Source: Chitinophaga pollutisoli (lineage in GTDB: Bacteria; Bacteroidota; Bacteroidia; Chitinophagales; Chitinophagaceae). From it: a stretch of 64,000 nucleotides of DNA. The position numbers and the translations under genes were made by a program. Positions 46,116 through 55,411 of the stretch are shown here, piece by piece. The notes under the pieces are model-generated. The model saw nothing but the letters and a program-made list of their open reading frames with translations, had not been told where the DNA came from and made no database searches. The stretch is from NCBI RefSeq assembly GCF_038396755.1, contig NZ_CP149822.1:5920001-5984000 (forward strand), read 5' to 3'. Positions within the stretch are counted from its first letter, which is position 1; every line of letters begins with the position of its first letter.

Positions 46116-46646
46116 CTATAAAAAAGGGAAGTTGCCTTTCAGGTGCGAAAGTTTCTTTTTCAAAGATTTCAGCGCCCTGTTCATTTGCACCTCGATGGTG
46201 CCTGTAGTGATTTTCATCTGCGCGGAGATCTGTTTGTAACTCAACGCGTGTTCTTTGTGCAACCGGAATATAAGCTGCTGCTGCGGCGGCAGCATATTGA
46301 TGGCTTCCTGCAGCTGTGCGTTCAGCTCGCGGTTATATAGGTAATCCTCCGTGGAATCCGCTTTTTCTTCAGCAGCATGCTGGAGCATGCCCTGTTGCCG
46401 GCGGGCGGTTTTACGGACCTCGTCGAGGAAAATATTGCGGGCGTAGGTGCGCAACAATGCTAATACCGCCTCGTCGTCTTTCACCTGGTCCAGGTTTTTC
46501 CAGAGCCTGATGTAAGTCTCCTGCATTATATCCTCACACATCGCCTTGTCTTTACACAAGGGAAACATGCTGGCATACAGCCGGTCCGCCGTGCCCTCCA
46601 CGATCTTCCTGAACCGTTGTTGCGATATGTTTCGGATGAGTGTCAT
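46116..46646 (-). CDS. ECF RNA polymerase sigma factor (sigma-70 family)
   Basis: I place the start at ATG 46646 (MTLIRNISQQRFRKIVEGTA) rather than the long extension to 46778, which runs through the promoter region shared with fecR. The 176-residue protein has region 2 (MFPLCKDKAMCEDIMQETYI) and region 4 (INMLPPQQQLIFRLHKEH, SYKQISAQMKITTGTIEVQM). It belongs to the Bacteroidota FecI-like group that pairs with FecR and SusC. Here it is divergent from fecR, not co-linear as usual, so sigma and target operon share one 121-base control region. Confidence 0.92.
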   Translation of the reverse strand: MTLIRNISQQRFRKIVEGTADRLYASMFPLCKDKAMCEDIMQETYIRLWKNLDQVKDDEAVLALLRTYARNIFLDEVRKTARRQQGMLQHAAEEKADSTEDYLYNRELNAQLQEAINMLPPQQQLIFRLHKEHALSYKQISAQMKITTGTIEVQMNRALKSLKKKLSHLKGNFPFL

Positions 46647-46767
46647 TTGTGGAATTCGATCGCCTAAAAATAATAAATAGTTAAAAAAAGAAACCCCTGT
46701 ATAGGCAAGTCGGCAAAAAAACGTGTTATCTCTAAATAATTGAAAGTAAAAAGCTTTCGGGGGAAAT

Positions 46768-47736
46768 ATGACACGCAAAATGGATCATCATTTATTAGAA
46801 AAATATCTAAAGGGAGATGCTACAGCTGAAGAGCGCCGGCAGGTAGAAGCATGGCTGGAAGATGCGCCGGAAGAATGGGTGGATGCCTTTATGGCGGGCC
46901 AGCACGGGCCTGCGTTCCCCGGGGCCGACAAGGCCGCGTTTACTGAACGGGTGATGGATCGGGTAAGGCCCAGGCGTGCCCGTTGGTTGCAGGTAGCCGC
47001 CGTGCTGGCGGGTTTGCTGGCTGCGGGATGGTACCTCCTCAAGCCGGATAAATTCAAACCCCGCGCCCCCGAAATGGTGGACATTTTCGTTCCGGCCAAC
47101 AAAACCGGCGCCATTACCCTGCCCGACGGCTCAAAAGTGATCATGAACGCGGGCAGTACATTGCGCTATGCCAAAAATTTCGAAGGCGAGGCCAGGGCCG
47201 TATCTCTTTCCGGGGAAGCGTTTTTTGACGTGCAGCCCGATACCGAAAAGCCCTTTATCATCCGGTCGGGCGGTCTTAGCACGCGGGTGCTCGGCACTTC
47301 CTTCAACATTTCAGCCTATCCGGGCGCCCGGAAACTGACGGTAACGGTGTTGACGGGGAAAGTGTCGGTACAGGACACGCTGAGCCACCGCGCCGTTACG
47401 CTGCTGCCTTCGCAGAAAGCGGTATTTACGCCCGAATCCGCGTTGCTTTCAGCCGAAACGGTAAGCCATCCGGAGAACGAAATCGCCTGGCGGCAAGGGC
47501 GCATCATCTTCGATGAAACGCCGCTGCTGGAAGTGGCGGAGGTATTGTCGCGGCGATATGGGGTGCAGATCGTCCTCCAGGGCGACCACCTCGCCCAATG
47601 CCGTTTCAATGGCCAGTTCGAACACGATTCGCTTGATGCCATCCTGAGAATGATCACACGGCTTACCAACACCCGCGCCAAACGCGCAGGCGATACCGTA
47701 TACCTCTCGGGCAAGGGCTGCGCATCCCCCAACTGA
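46768..47736 (+). CDS. FecR-family anti-sigma factor
   Basis: The 322-residue inner membrane protein has a short cytoplasmic domain (residues 1-75, LLEKYLKGDATAEERRQVEA) that would hold the sigma factor, one membrane helix at about 78-92 (VAAVLAGLLAAGWYLL), and a periplasmic FecR domain (ITLPDGSKVIMNAGSTLRYA). A C-terminal STN-like part follows (EVLSRRYGVQIVLQGDHL). It relays the signal from the SusC receptor to the ECF sigma factor. It is the first gene of the SusCD operon. Confidence 0.93.
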   Translation: MTRKMDHHLLEKYLKGDATAEERRQVEAWLEDAPEEWVDAFMAGQHGPAFPGADKAAFTERVMDRVRPRRARWLQVAAVLAGLLAAGWYLLKPDKFKPRAPEMVDIFVPANKTGAITLPDGSKVIMNAGSTLRYAKNFEGEARAVSLSGEAFFDVQPDTEKPFIIRSGGLSTRVLGTSFNISAYPGARKLTVTVLTGKVSVQDTLSHRAVTLLPSQKAVFTPESALLSAETVSHPENEIAWRQGRIIFDETPLLEVAEVLSRRYGVQIVLQGDHLAQCRFNGQFEHDSLDAILRMITRLTNTRAKRAGDTVYLSGKGCASPN

Positions 47737-47834
47737 TTCCTCACCTGAAAAAATGAATTCCTTATGCCGTTATGATCGAATGGGTGCGTCCCATCTTCCT
47801 GAATTCTTATTCTGAATATGCAACAATCAAATCT

Positions 47835-50800
47835 ATGTGGAACAATCTGTTATCGTCGAAATGGATAGCGGTACCCGTTATGTTGCTGCTGCTGGTTATC
47901 TCGGCAGGCGCTAAAGGGCAGACCGGCTTTTCCCGGAAAATTACCGTCAACTTCAAGGATACGCCGCTGAAAGAAGCGTTGAAAACCATCACCCGGGAAG
48001 CGGGCACCGTATTCGTATACACTTCCAACGACGCCGCTTTCCAGGCGCGCGTCACTTATTCCGCCACGGCTGAAAGCGCGGAAGCCGTCATTAAAAAAAT
48101 ACTGGCGCAGCGGCAGCTGACCTATAAAGTAATGGAAGGCAAAGTGCTGATCGAAAAAGCACTGCCTCCGGCGCCGCAGGAGAAGCCCCTCAGCATCACC
48201 GGCAAGGTGGTGGATGAATCGAACGGGGAACCGATGCCCGGCGTGTCTGTCAGGCTGAAAGGCGGCAGCCTCGGCGCCACCACGGATGCGGAGGGCCTCT
48301 ATCATCTCAAAGGCGTTCCGCAAAACGCGACGCTGATCTTTTCCCTGCTTGGATACGGCCGCCAGGAGCTCCCGCTCGGCGGGCGCGACATCCTCAATGT
48401 AAACATGAAAGTGTCGGCCAGCGAGCTGAGCGAAACCGTTGTGATCGGTTACGGCACCCAGAAGCGTTCGGACCTCACGGGCGCCGTGGGCAGCGTGAAC
48501 GTAAATGATATGAACAAAGCCCCCATCTCCTCGTTCGACGAAGCGCTGGCGGGCCGCGTGGCGGGCGTGCAGGTGTCGTCTTCAGAAGGTCAGCCCGGCG
48601 CCGGCGTCATTATCTCCATCCGGGGCAACAATTCCCTCACGCAGGATAACTCGCCGTTGTACGTGATCGACGGATTCCCCATCGAAACGTCCAACAACAA
48701 CCTCATCAATCCCGACGATATCGAAACCATTGATATTCTCAAGGATGCATCGGCCACGGCTATTTACGGCGCACGCGGCGCCAATGGCGTCATCATCATC
48801 ACGACCAAAAGAGGCAAAACCGGCGCGCCATCCATCTCCTACAACGGCCGCTACGGCTGGATGGAAAATATCCAGCGCATCCCCGTGATGAGCGCTTATG
48901 AATTCGTGAAGCTGCAACAAGAAATAAATGTGGGCGACCTGGACGAAACCTACCTCGCCAACGGCACCACGCTGGAAGATTACCGGAACGTGCAGGGGAT
49001 CGACTGGCAGGGGAAGCTCTACCGAATCGCGCCGCAGCAAAATCATAGCATCTCGATGCGGGGCGGCTCGGATAAAACGCGCTACAGCGTATCCGGCCAG
49101 GCGCTCGACCAGCAGGGCACCATCATCAATTCCGCATTCAAACGCCTGCAGTCTAAAGTGAGCCTCGACCAGCAGATCAACGACCAGCTGAAAGTCGGTG
49201 GCAATATCACTTATACCAATAACAAGACGACCGGCACCACTCCTTCCGCCCCCAGCCTGTCTTCCATGAACAACTTGCTCTACAGCGCCTGGGGATACCG
49301 GCCAACCGGCCCCCTCAATTCCTCGAAGCCCGTCAATGAGAATTTCGAGGATGAGCTGATAGACGATATGGTGAACTCGGGAACTGATTATCGCATCAAT
49401 CCCTTCCTCAGCGCGGAAAACGAATACCGGTTGCGGAATGTCGACAACCTCATCGCGAATATTTTCGGGGAATATAAGATACTGCCGAACCTGCGCCTGC
49501 GCGTGTCGGGCGGTGTCAATAAAACCACACAGCGCAACGATGCGTTCAATAACTCCAAAACCCGCAGCGGCAACCCCGCCACGGTGTATAAAGTGAACGG
49601 ATCGGTTATGTATTACGAAACTACGAACTGGCTGAGTGAGAATACCCTTACCTACGACAAGAAGTTCAACCGGAACCACCGGATCAATGCCGTGGCTGGC
49701 TTCACGGCACAGGGCAATAAATATGGTGTGCACGGCCTTTCCGCCAACCAGCTTCCCAACGAGGCGCTGGGGCTCAACGGCCTGAGCCAGGGCGTTCCGC
49801 AGCCTGTAACCAGTTCCGAATCCGAATGGGCGCTGGCTTCCATGCTGGCACGGGCAAACTATGTGTACCGGGATAAATATTTCTTCACGGCGTCGTTCCG
49901 GAGCGACGGCTCTTCCAAGTTCCGGGCCGATAACCAATGGAGTTATTTCCCTTCCGGCGCCATCGCCTGGGAGTTATCCAAAGAGAAATTCATGAAGCAG
50001 GTGCGCTTCATCTCCAGCGCGAAAGTACGCGCCAGCTGGGGTATTACAGGCAACAACCGGGTGAGCGATTACGCCACCTTCGCCCTGCTCGACTTCGCGA
50101 CGCGCAACTCTTATTATTCCTTCGGCAATGAGCTGCAGCAGAGCGCCATTCCCGTTACCATGGCGAGTACCGACCTGAAATGGGAGAATACGGCGCAAAC
50201 GGACGTGGGGCTGGATATCTCGTTCTTCAAATCGCGGGTGTCGCTGGGGTTGGATTATTACCGGAAAGTAACGTCGGACCTGCTGCTGAACGCGCGGCTC
50301 CCGCCTACCGTGGGGTATTTAACCGCATTCAAGAACGTGGGGAAAACGAGCAACGAGGGGCTGGAGATTTCTTTGCAAACGCGGAACGTGGATACGAAGG
50401 ATTTCGCCTGGAGCAGCAGTTTCAATATTTCGTTCAACCGCAGCAAAGTGCTGGCCCTCACACAAAACCAGGAATCGCTGACTTCCACCATGGGCTGGGA
50501 CTCCTGGTATAGCAGCGTGGCGCTGTACATCGCCAAGATCGGGCAGCCCGTAGGGCAGTTTTACGGGTATATCTGGGAGGGCGTGTATGGGTATGATGAT
50601 TTCGATCCGTTGCCCAACGGCGGCTATCTGCTCAAAGAGGGCGTTCCCACCAACGGTAACACCCGCGCGGCGATCAAACCCGGGGATATCAGGTACCGCG
50701 ATCTGAATGGCGACGGCGTGGTGAACGTGTCGGACCAGACGGTGATCGGCCGGGGCTTCCCGGTACATGTGGGCGGCTTTACCAACGACTTCCGCTACAA

Positions 50801-51251
50801 AGGGTTCGACCTCAACGTGTTTTTCCAATGGTCGTACGGCAACCAGGTGATGAACGCCAACCGCATCAACTTCGAAAACGGTAACAAAACATATCTCAAC
50901 CAGTATAAAACTTTCGAAAACCGCTGGACGCCGGAGAATCCCAACAGCAACATCCCCCGTGCAGGCGGGCAATACGGCTACGTATATTCCTCCCGTACGT
51001 TGGAAGACGGTTCCTTCCTCCGGCTCAAAACCGTGTCGCTGGGGTATAATATCCCCGCCGCGGTGTTGAAAAGAGCGAGGATCAAGAGCCTGCGCGTATT
51101 TGCCGCGGCGCAGAACCTCGTTACCTGGACGAAATACTCCGGTTCCGATCCGGAAGTGGCGATCGGATATTCCGCGCTTACGCCCGGGTTCGACTATTCG
51201 TCGTATCCCCGTGCGAGAACAACTACGCTGGGTCTGAACCTGGGTTTGTAA
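47835..51251 (+). CDS. SusC/RagA-family TonB-dependent receptor with STN domain
   Basis: The start at 47835 (MWNNLLSSKW) gives a signal peptide ending near SAGAKGQ; the open frame begins 21 codons earlier. The 1138-residue protein has an STN signalling domain (VNFKDTPLKEALKTITREAG), a carboxypeptidase-D-regulatory-like domain (GKVVDESNGEPMPGVSVRLK), the plug (GYGTQKRSDLTGAVGSV) and a 22-strand barrel. The STN domain connects it to FecR. SusC proteins import glycans or other large nutrients with the SusD lipoprotein encoded next. No glycosidase is in this operon, so the substrate cannot be predicted. Confidence 0.95.
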   Translation: MWNNLLSSKWIAVPVMLLLLVISAGAKGQTGFSRKITVNFKDTPLKEALKTITREAGTVFVYTSNDAAFQARVTYSATAESAEAVIKKILAQRQLTYKVMEGKVLIEKALPPAPQEKPLSITGKVVDESNGEPMPGVSVRLKGGSLGATTDAEGLYHLKGVPQNATLIFSLLGYGRQELPLGGRDILNVNMKVSASELSETVVIGYGTQKRSDLTGAVGSVNVNDMNKAPISSFDEALAGRVAGVQVSSSEGQPGAGVIISIRGNNSLTQDNSPLYVIDGFPIETSNNNLINPDDIETIDILKDASATAIYGARGANGVIIITTKRGKTGAPSISYNGRYGWMENIQRIPVMSAYEFVKLQQEINVGDLDETYLANGTTLEDYRNVQGIDWQGKLYRIAPQQNHSISMRGGSDKTRYSVSGQALDQQGTIINSAFKRLQSKVSLDQQINDQLKVGGNITYTNNKTTGTTPSAPSLSSMNNLLYSAWGYRPTGPLNSSKPVNENFEDELIDDMVNSGTDYRINPFLSAENEYRLRNVDNLIANIFGEYKILPNLRLRVSGGVNKTTQRNDAFNNSKTRSGNPATVYKVNGSVMYYETTNWLSENTLTYDKKFNRNHRINAVAGFTAQGNKYGVHGLSANQLPNEALGLNGLSQGVPQPVTSSESEWALASMLARANYVYRDKYFFTASFRSDGSSKFRADNQWSYFPSGAIAWELSKEKFMKQVRFISSAKVRASWGITGNNRVSDYATFALLDFATRNSYYSFGNELQQSAIPVTMASTDLKWENTAQTDVGLDISFFKSRVSLGLDYYRKVTSDLLLNARLPPTVGYLTAFKNVGKTSNEGLEISLQTRNVDTKDFAWSSSFNISFNRSKVLALTQNQESLTSTMGWDSWYSSVALYIAKIGQPVGQFYGYIWEGVYGYDDFDPLPNGGYLLKEGVPTNGNTRAAIKPGDIRYRDLNGDGVVNVSDQTVIGRGFPVHVGGFTNDFRYKGFDLNVFFQWSYGNQVMNANRINFENGNKTYLNQYKTFENRWTPENPNSNIPRAGGQYGYVYSSRTLEDGSFLRLKTVSLGYNIPAAVLKRARIKSLRVFAAAQNLVTWTKYSGSDPEVAIGYSALTPGFDYSSYPRARTTTLGLNLGL

Positions 51252-51276
51252 TGCTGAACATTTAAAACGAAAGATT

Positions 51277-52842
51277 ATGAAGAAGCTCATTTCCATTTCC
51301 TGCCTGGCGGTACTGATGATCATGTCGTCGTGCAGCAAATTCCTGGATAAAAAGCCCCTTTCCACCATATCTCCCAACAATTATTATAAGAATGAAGCAG
51401 AAGCGAATTCCGCGCTGGCGGGTATATACGCGATCTGCGGAATGGAGTTTATGTGGGGCGGAAGGATTCCCATCCGCCACAATGCGAGTACCGATGAAAG
51501 TTTCTACTCCGTCACCAATCAATTGGTGGGTGTGTGGTGGTTTAACTACGACGGATCCGACCCGGTGGTAACCGAAATGTGGACCTGGCTGTATGCCGGT
51601 ATCGAGCGGGCGAACATGTTCCTGGCCAACATCGGCGCCACGGATATGGACGCGGCGAAAAAGACGGCTTTCATTGGCGAAGCGAAGTTTTTGCGGGCGT
51701 GGTATTACTTCACGCTCGTACAATACTGGGGCGGCGTTCCGTTGAAAACGGAGCCATCCTCATCCGTAAATAATGTAGACTTCGCCCGTTCGTCTGCGGA
51801 GCAGATTTATAATTTCGTGGAGAAGGAAATGAAAGAAGCGGAAGGCATGGTGCGGGATGTGACGGACATTAACAACACCGAGCGCATTTCCAAATCCACC
51901 GTCCGCGCCGCAATGGCGCGCATGTATCTCCAATGGGCCGGCGAGCCGCTGAAAAATACGGCCAAATTCACATCCGCGCGGGATATGGCGCTGAAGGTGG
52001 TGCAATCCAATGTGCATATGCTGAACCCGGATTACCGGCAGATTTATATTAACCAGTGCCAGGATATCGGCGAGTGGAAAGAATGCATCTGGGAAACGGG
52101 CAACTGGGGCAATAACAGCGACGCCAACCGCATCGGCGGGCGTATCGGTAACGAAAACGGTGTGCGCTGCACTTCCAACAACGACCAGGTGATCGGATAT
52201 GCATATGGTTTTAACAGCACTACGTACAAACTGTTCCATCTCTATGGCGCGGGGGATCTCCGCCGCGATTGGGCCATCAGCACCTACACGCTCAATTCTT
52301 CCGGCGTGAAAGCCAATATCAGCGCCACCAGCATCTACAACCGCAACTGCGCGAAATGGCGCCGCGAATACGAGCTGGTACGCCCACTCAACAAAAACTA
52401 CACGCCCACCAACTTCCCCATCATCCGGTATGCCGACGTGCTGCTGATGCTGGCCGAAGCGGAGAATGAAGTAAGCGGCCCGGCCAATGCAGAGGAATAC
52501 CTGAATAAAGTCCGCAGGCGCGGTTACGGTTTGCCGGCCGATGTGGCTGATGCCACCGCCGACCTCACCGGCCTCGGCCAGGGCGCTTTCCGCGAAGCGA
52601 TCCGCGACGAACGCGCGCGTGAGCTTTGCTTCGAAGGCGTCCGCAAAATGGACCTCATCCGCTGGGGCATTTACCTCACGGAAATGCAGGAACAGGCGAT
52701 AGAAATAAAAGCCAGGGCGTCGGCTACCTACCAGTACGCCGCACTGGCGGCGGAAAGGGTAACGGAAAGGCACTTGCTCTACCCCATCCCTGCCATCGAA
52801 ATGTCGCTTAATAAACTGATGGTGCAAAATCCTGGTTGGTAA
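51277..52842 (+). CDS. RagB/SusD-family nutrient-binding lipoprotein
   Basis: The 521-residue protein has a lipobox (MIMSSCSKFLDKKPL) followed by the SusD N-terminal motif, TPR-like helices (AFIGEAKFLRAWYYFTLVQY) and the C-terminal block (FREAIRDERARELCFEGVRK, then MDLIRW). It caps the SusC barrel on the cell surface. It begins 25 bases after susC. Confidence 0.95.
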   Translation: MKKLISISCLAVLMIMSSCSKFLDKKPLSTISPNNYYKNEAEANSALAGIYAICGMEFMWGGRIPIRHNASTDESFYSVTNQLVGVWWFNYDGSDPVVTEMWTWLYAGIERANMFLANIGATDMDAAKKTAFIGEAKFLRAWYYFTLVQYWGGVPLKTEPSSSVNNVDFARSSAEQIYNFVEKEMKEAEGMVRDVTDINNTERISKSTVRAAMARMYLQWAGEPLKNTAKFTSARDMALKVVQSNVHMLNPDYRQIYINQCQDIGEWKECIWETGNWGNNSDANRIGGRIGNENGVRCTSNNDQVIGYAYGFNSTTYKLFHLYGAGDLRRDWAISTYTLNSSGVKANISATSIYNRNCAKWRREYELVRPLNKNYTPTNFPIIRYADVLLMLAEAENEVSGPANAEEYLNKVRRRGYGLPADVADATADLTGLGQGAFREAIRDERARELCFEGVRKMDLIRWGIYLTEMQEQAIEIKARASATYQYAALAAERVTERHLLYPIPAIEMSLNKLMVQNPGW

Positions 52843-52860
52843 TCTGATAAAACAGCAATT

Positions 52861-53757
52861 ATGAAGAAACTCCTGTATATATTCATCGGCGGACTGCTGG
52901 CGGTTGGTTGCAGTACCAAAGACTCCCCTTCCCCCGACTTCACCGTTTCCGTCCGAAGCGCTTCCTACCCGTTGGGAGACACCTCGTTCTTCTACCTCAC
53001 GGGCAATCCCTATACCCTCACTTTCTGGGCGGGCGACAGCACCCACCAATACAAATACCGCCACCGTACCACCGCGGCCGGCAAACCCGAAATGCAATTC
53101 ACTTCTTACCGCCAGGGCGGCAACCAGGCTAATTCGCTGCAATTGCTCGTCTCCACCGACTTCCCCGGCGTGTACGACTCCGCCGCGGTGTATAGTCCGG
53201 ATACGCATTGGACTGACATTACGGACAAGGCTACCCTGTCCGGCGGCACTACCGGCACCGCCTCCGGTGTGATCGATCTGTCGGAATTCCTCAGCGGCGA
53301 CCGTCCTGTTTACATCGCTTACCGTTATACCGGTCAAAAGGCCGCCACCGCCCAGCGCACCTGGACCATCCAAAGCTTTTCGGTGACCAACGTGACCGAC
53401 GAAGACAACGTACGAATGCCCGTAGCGGCAAATCTCGGCGCGGCTTCCTGGGCGGTCGTGAAGATGAAGAACCCGGCCGTGCAATGGGTGCTGTCGGCGT
53501 CGTCGTTTAAAGTGACGGGCGGCCCTGCCAACAGCGAAGCATCTGAAAGCTGGATTATCTCCAAACCTTTGCAGCTCAACAAAGCGATCCCTGACGCGGG
53601 TGTGCCCATCAAGAAAATGTCCGACAACCGCCTGGAAAGCTACTTCACCATTTATAAATCACCGGGCCAGTATATCGCCACATTCGAGGCGGCTACCACC
53701 ACGGTGTACGATAGCAAAAGCGCGGTGCAATCCGTAGACGTGAACATCCTCCCATAG
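52861..53757 (+). CDS. DUF5017-type surface lipoprotein (SusE/F position)
   Basis: The 298-residue protein has a lipobox (GGLLAVGCSTK) and a beta-rich body. The motif block DTSFFYLTGNPYTLTFWAGD, then YKYRHRTTAAGK, and the late PGQYIATFEAATTTVYDSKS match DUF5017 proteins, which follow SusD genes in Bacteroidota. It probably assists glycan binding at the surface. It begins 18 bases after susD and ends the operon at a terminator. Confidence 0.85.
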   Translation: MKKLLYIFIGGLLAVGCSTKDSPSPDFTVSVRSASYPLGDTSFFYLTGNPYTLTFWAGDSTHQYKYRHRTTAAGKPEMQFTSYRQGGNQANSLQLLVSTDFPGVYDSAAVYSPDTHWTDITDKATLSGGTTGTASGVIDLSEFLSGDRPVYIAYRYTGQKAATAQRTWTIQSFSVTNVTDEDNVRMPVAANLGAASWAVVKMKNPAVQWVLSASSFKVTGGPANSEASESWIISKPLQLNKAIPDAGVPIKKMSDNRLESYFTIYKSPGQYIATFEAATTTVYDSKSAVQSVDVNILP

Positions 53758-53778
53758 TGGATTACCCTGTACAATAGC

Positions 53779-53807
53779 AAGGCCGGCTCCTTTTCAGGGC
53801 CGGCCTT
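53779..53807 (+). terminator. Terminator of the SusCD operon
   Basis: AAGGCCGGC pairs with GCCGGCCTT around an 11-base loop, with a short T-rich tail. It lies 22 bases after the DUF5017 stop. Confidence 0.7.
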
Positions 53808-53877
53808 ATTGATTGAAAAGAAATACCCGGCCTGGGAAATCCGCGTGAGAATTGCCATATGCCTTAACTTTACGCCA

Positions 53878-54537
53878 ATGCGTAAGAAAACCTTTCAGAT
53901 CGAAGTGTCGCCGGAAACCGGCAGTGTAACGGCCATTTATATGTCACCCGCGAAACCAGCCTGCATCCTCACGCTGGCGCATGGCGCGGGCGCGGGCATG
54001 CAACATGTGTTCATGGAAACGCTGGCGGAATCGCTGTCCAAAGCGGGCATCGCCACGCTCCGTTTCAATTTCCCGTTTACGGAGCAGCAAAAGAAAAGGC
54101 CGGATTCCCCCGCTGTGGCGCAGGCTGCCATAGCCGCGGCTATTCAAAAGGCGCAGTCCCTCGCGCCTGGGATCCCGCTTTTCGCAGCCGGTAAATCGTT
54201 TGGCGGAAGAATGACTTCCCAATACATCTCCACCCACCCGGATAGCCCTGTGCAAGGGATCATTTTCTTCGGCTTCCCACTCCACGCCGCCGGAAAACCC
54301 TCCACCGACCGCGCCGTACATCTCCAGGCAATTAAAATCCCCATGCTCTTCCTGCAGGGATCAAGGGATACGCTGGCTACGTGGGACCTCATCGCCTCCG
54401 TTTGCCAATCCCTCCCCACCGCTACCCTCGTGCGGCTCGAAGGCGCGGATCATTCCTTCAAAGCCGGTAAAACCGACGTGATCGCCCTGCTCACCGCCGA
54501 AACCAAAAGGTGGACGGACGCCGTGGCCAATAGCTGA
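53878..54537 (+). CDS. Alpha/beta hydrolase of the KANL3/Tex30-like type
   Basis: I start at ATG 53878 (MRKKTFQIEVSPETGSV), since the longer frame from 53809 begins inside the preceding terminator. The 219-residue cytosolic protein has LTLAHGAGAGMQHVFMETLA (oxyanion loop), the nucleophile in LFAAGKSFGGRMTS, Asp in LQGSRDTLATW and His in EGADHSFKAG. This fits the dienelactone-hydrolase-like KANL3/Tex30 group, whose substrate is unknown. It is monocistronic with a terminator downstream. Confidence 0.88.
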   Translation: MRKKTFQIEVSPETGSVTAIYMSPAKPACILTLAHGAGAGMQHVFMETLAESLSKAGIATLRFNFPFTEQQKKRPDSPAVAQAAIAAAIQKAQSLAPGIPLFAAGKSFGGRMTSQYISTHPDSPVQGIIFFGFPLHAAGKPSTDRAVHLQAIKIPMLFLQGSRDTLATWDLIASVCQSLPTATLVRLEGADHSFKAGKTDVIALLTAETKRWTDAVANS

Positions 54538-54559
54538 CCCATCACTGATTACAATATGG

Positions 54560-54593
54560 AAAGCCGCGCCGGTCCTGCAACCTGCGCGGCTTT
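54560..54593 (+). terminator. Rho-independent terminator
   Basis: AAAGCCGCGC pairs with GCGCGGCTTT around a 14-base loop and is followed by T. It lies 23 bases after the hydrolase stop. Confidence 0.75.
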
Positions 54594-54636
54594 TCCGTTG
54601 CCCGGGATACCTGTCATATCCCTGTAACCGCCCACG

Positions 54637-54993
54637 TTATACCGGGTTGGAAACTTCCATCACGATATAATATTTCTTGCTGTTTTTGAATTGCAGCTTC
54701 ACTTCTTCCCCTTTCTTCAACCCCAGAATCGCCATTCCGATATTGGAGGTTACCGACTGGTTGCCGCCCGGCAAAGACATGTTGTACGTGAAGTTCATGC
54801 GCGCCATTTTATCGCGCACGGTTACCCTGGAATGCAGGCGCACGGCGTCGCGCGGGAATTCGTCCTGCGGTACGATTTTGGCCTGCTCCAGTTTGGTTTT
54901 GAGCGGTTCGGTGGCTTCGGTGCCGAGGTAGCTGCTGATAATGGCGTGGTCGTCTTTATGTATGATGGGTTGTGTGGTATGTGTGATATTCAT
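54637..54993 (-). CDS. GreA/GreB-like (Rnk-type) transcription factor
   Basis: The 118-residue protein lacks the long coiled-coil of GreA (158 residues) and has mainly the C-terminal FKBP-like domain: RLHSRVTVRDKMARMNFTYN, then SNIGMAILGLKKGEEVKL. This matches Rnk and related anti-Gre-like proteins that bind the secondary channel of RNA polymerase. The N-terminal helix is short, so transcript cleavage is unlikely. The gene stands alone. Confidence 0.85.
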   Translation of the reverse strand: MNITHTTQPIIHKDDHAIISSYLGTEATEPLKTKLEQAKIVPQDEFPRDAVRLHSRVTVRDKMARMNFTYNMSLPGGNQSVTSNIGMAILGLKKGEEVKLQFKNSKKYYIVMEVSNPV

Positions 54994-55162
54994 GGCTGTA
55001 TTATTTTTCTGAAAAACATGGCAATGCCTGTCCGCCGCAATACCAACATCAGGCAGCGACGGAAATCAATTGCATGCAGCGCTTTGCCGGGAAAGCAGTA
55101 TCGCTTATCCCCGCAATGGCATTACCGTAAATAAAATGCAGATCCCCCGGCTGAAGCGCGTT

Positions 55163-55303
55163 TTAACAGGCGGGGGCTGAAGTATAGAAGTCTTTGAAAT
55201 TGGAATAGAAGTACGCTTTGCCGGGCAGTAATTCAACACTGGCGAAGGTCCCCGTGTAACTGGCAAACGAGGCTGCAGATTGTATGTAGTATAAATCGTG
55301 CAT
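55163..55303 (-). CDS. Possible small protein, 46 residues
   Basis: A short frame from ATG 55303 reads MHDLYYIQSAASFASYTGTF, ASVELLPGKAYFYSNFKDFY and TSAPAC. It is rich in Tyr, Phe and Ser, and ends in Cys. The frame fills most of the 418-base spacer between the Gre-like gene and the TonB receptor gene. Composition is protein-like, but there is no homologue I know and no clear ribosome site, so this is a candidate only. Confidence 0.35.
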   Translation of the reverse strand: MHDLYYIQSAASFASYTGTFASVELLPGKAYFYSNFKDFYTSAPAC

Positions 55304-55411
55304 TAACTACAAATATAGGCATAATAAACCGCATTCCTCCTCTTCTTGCCGAAAATGAAAGCCGCATGCGCTACGGGCGCACACGGCTTTGTATTTGCGA
55401 TGCGGGAAAAC

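Noticed and set aside
48582..49937. Minus-strand frame of 451 codons inside the SusC gene
   Set aside because: No domain or signal, lies wholly within a convincing SusC coding sequence.
51760..53484. Minus-strand frame of 574 codons across the SusD and DUF5017 genes
   Set aside because: It crosses the boundary of two well-supported plus-strand genes and has no recognisable domain.
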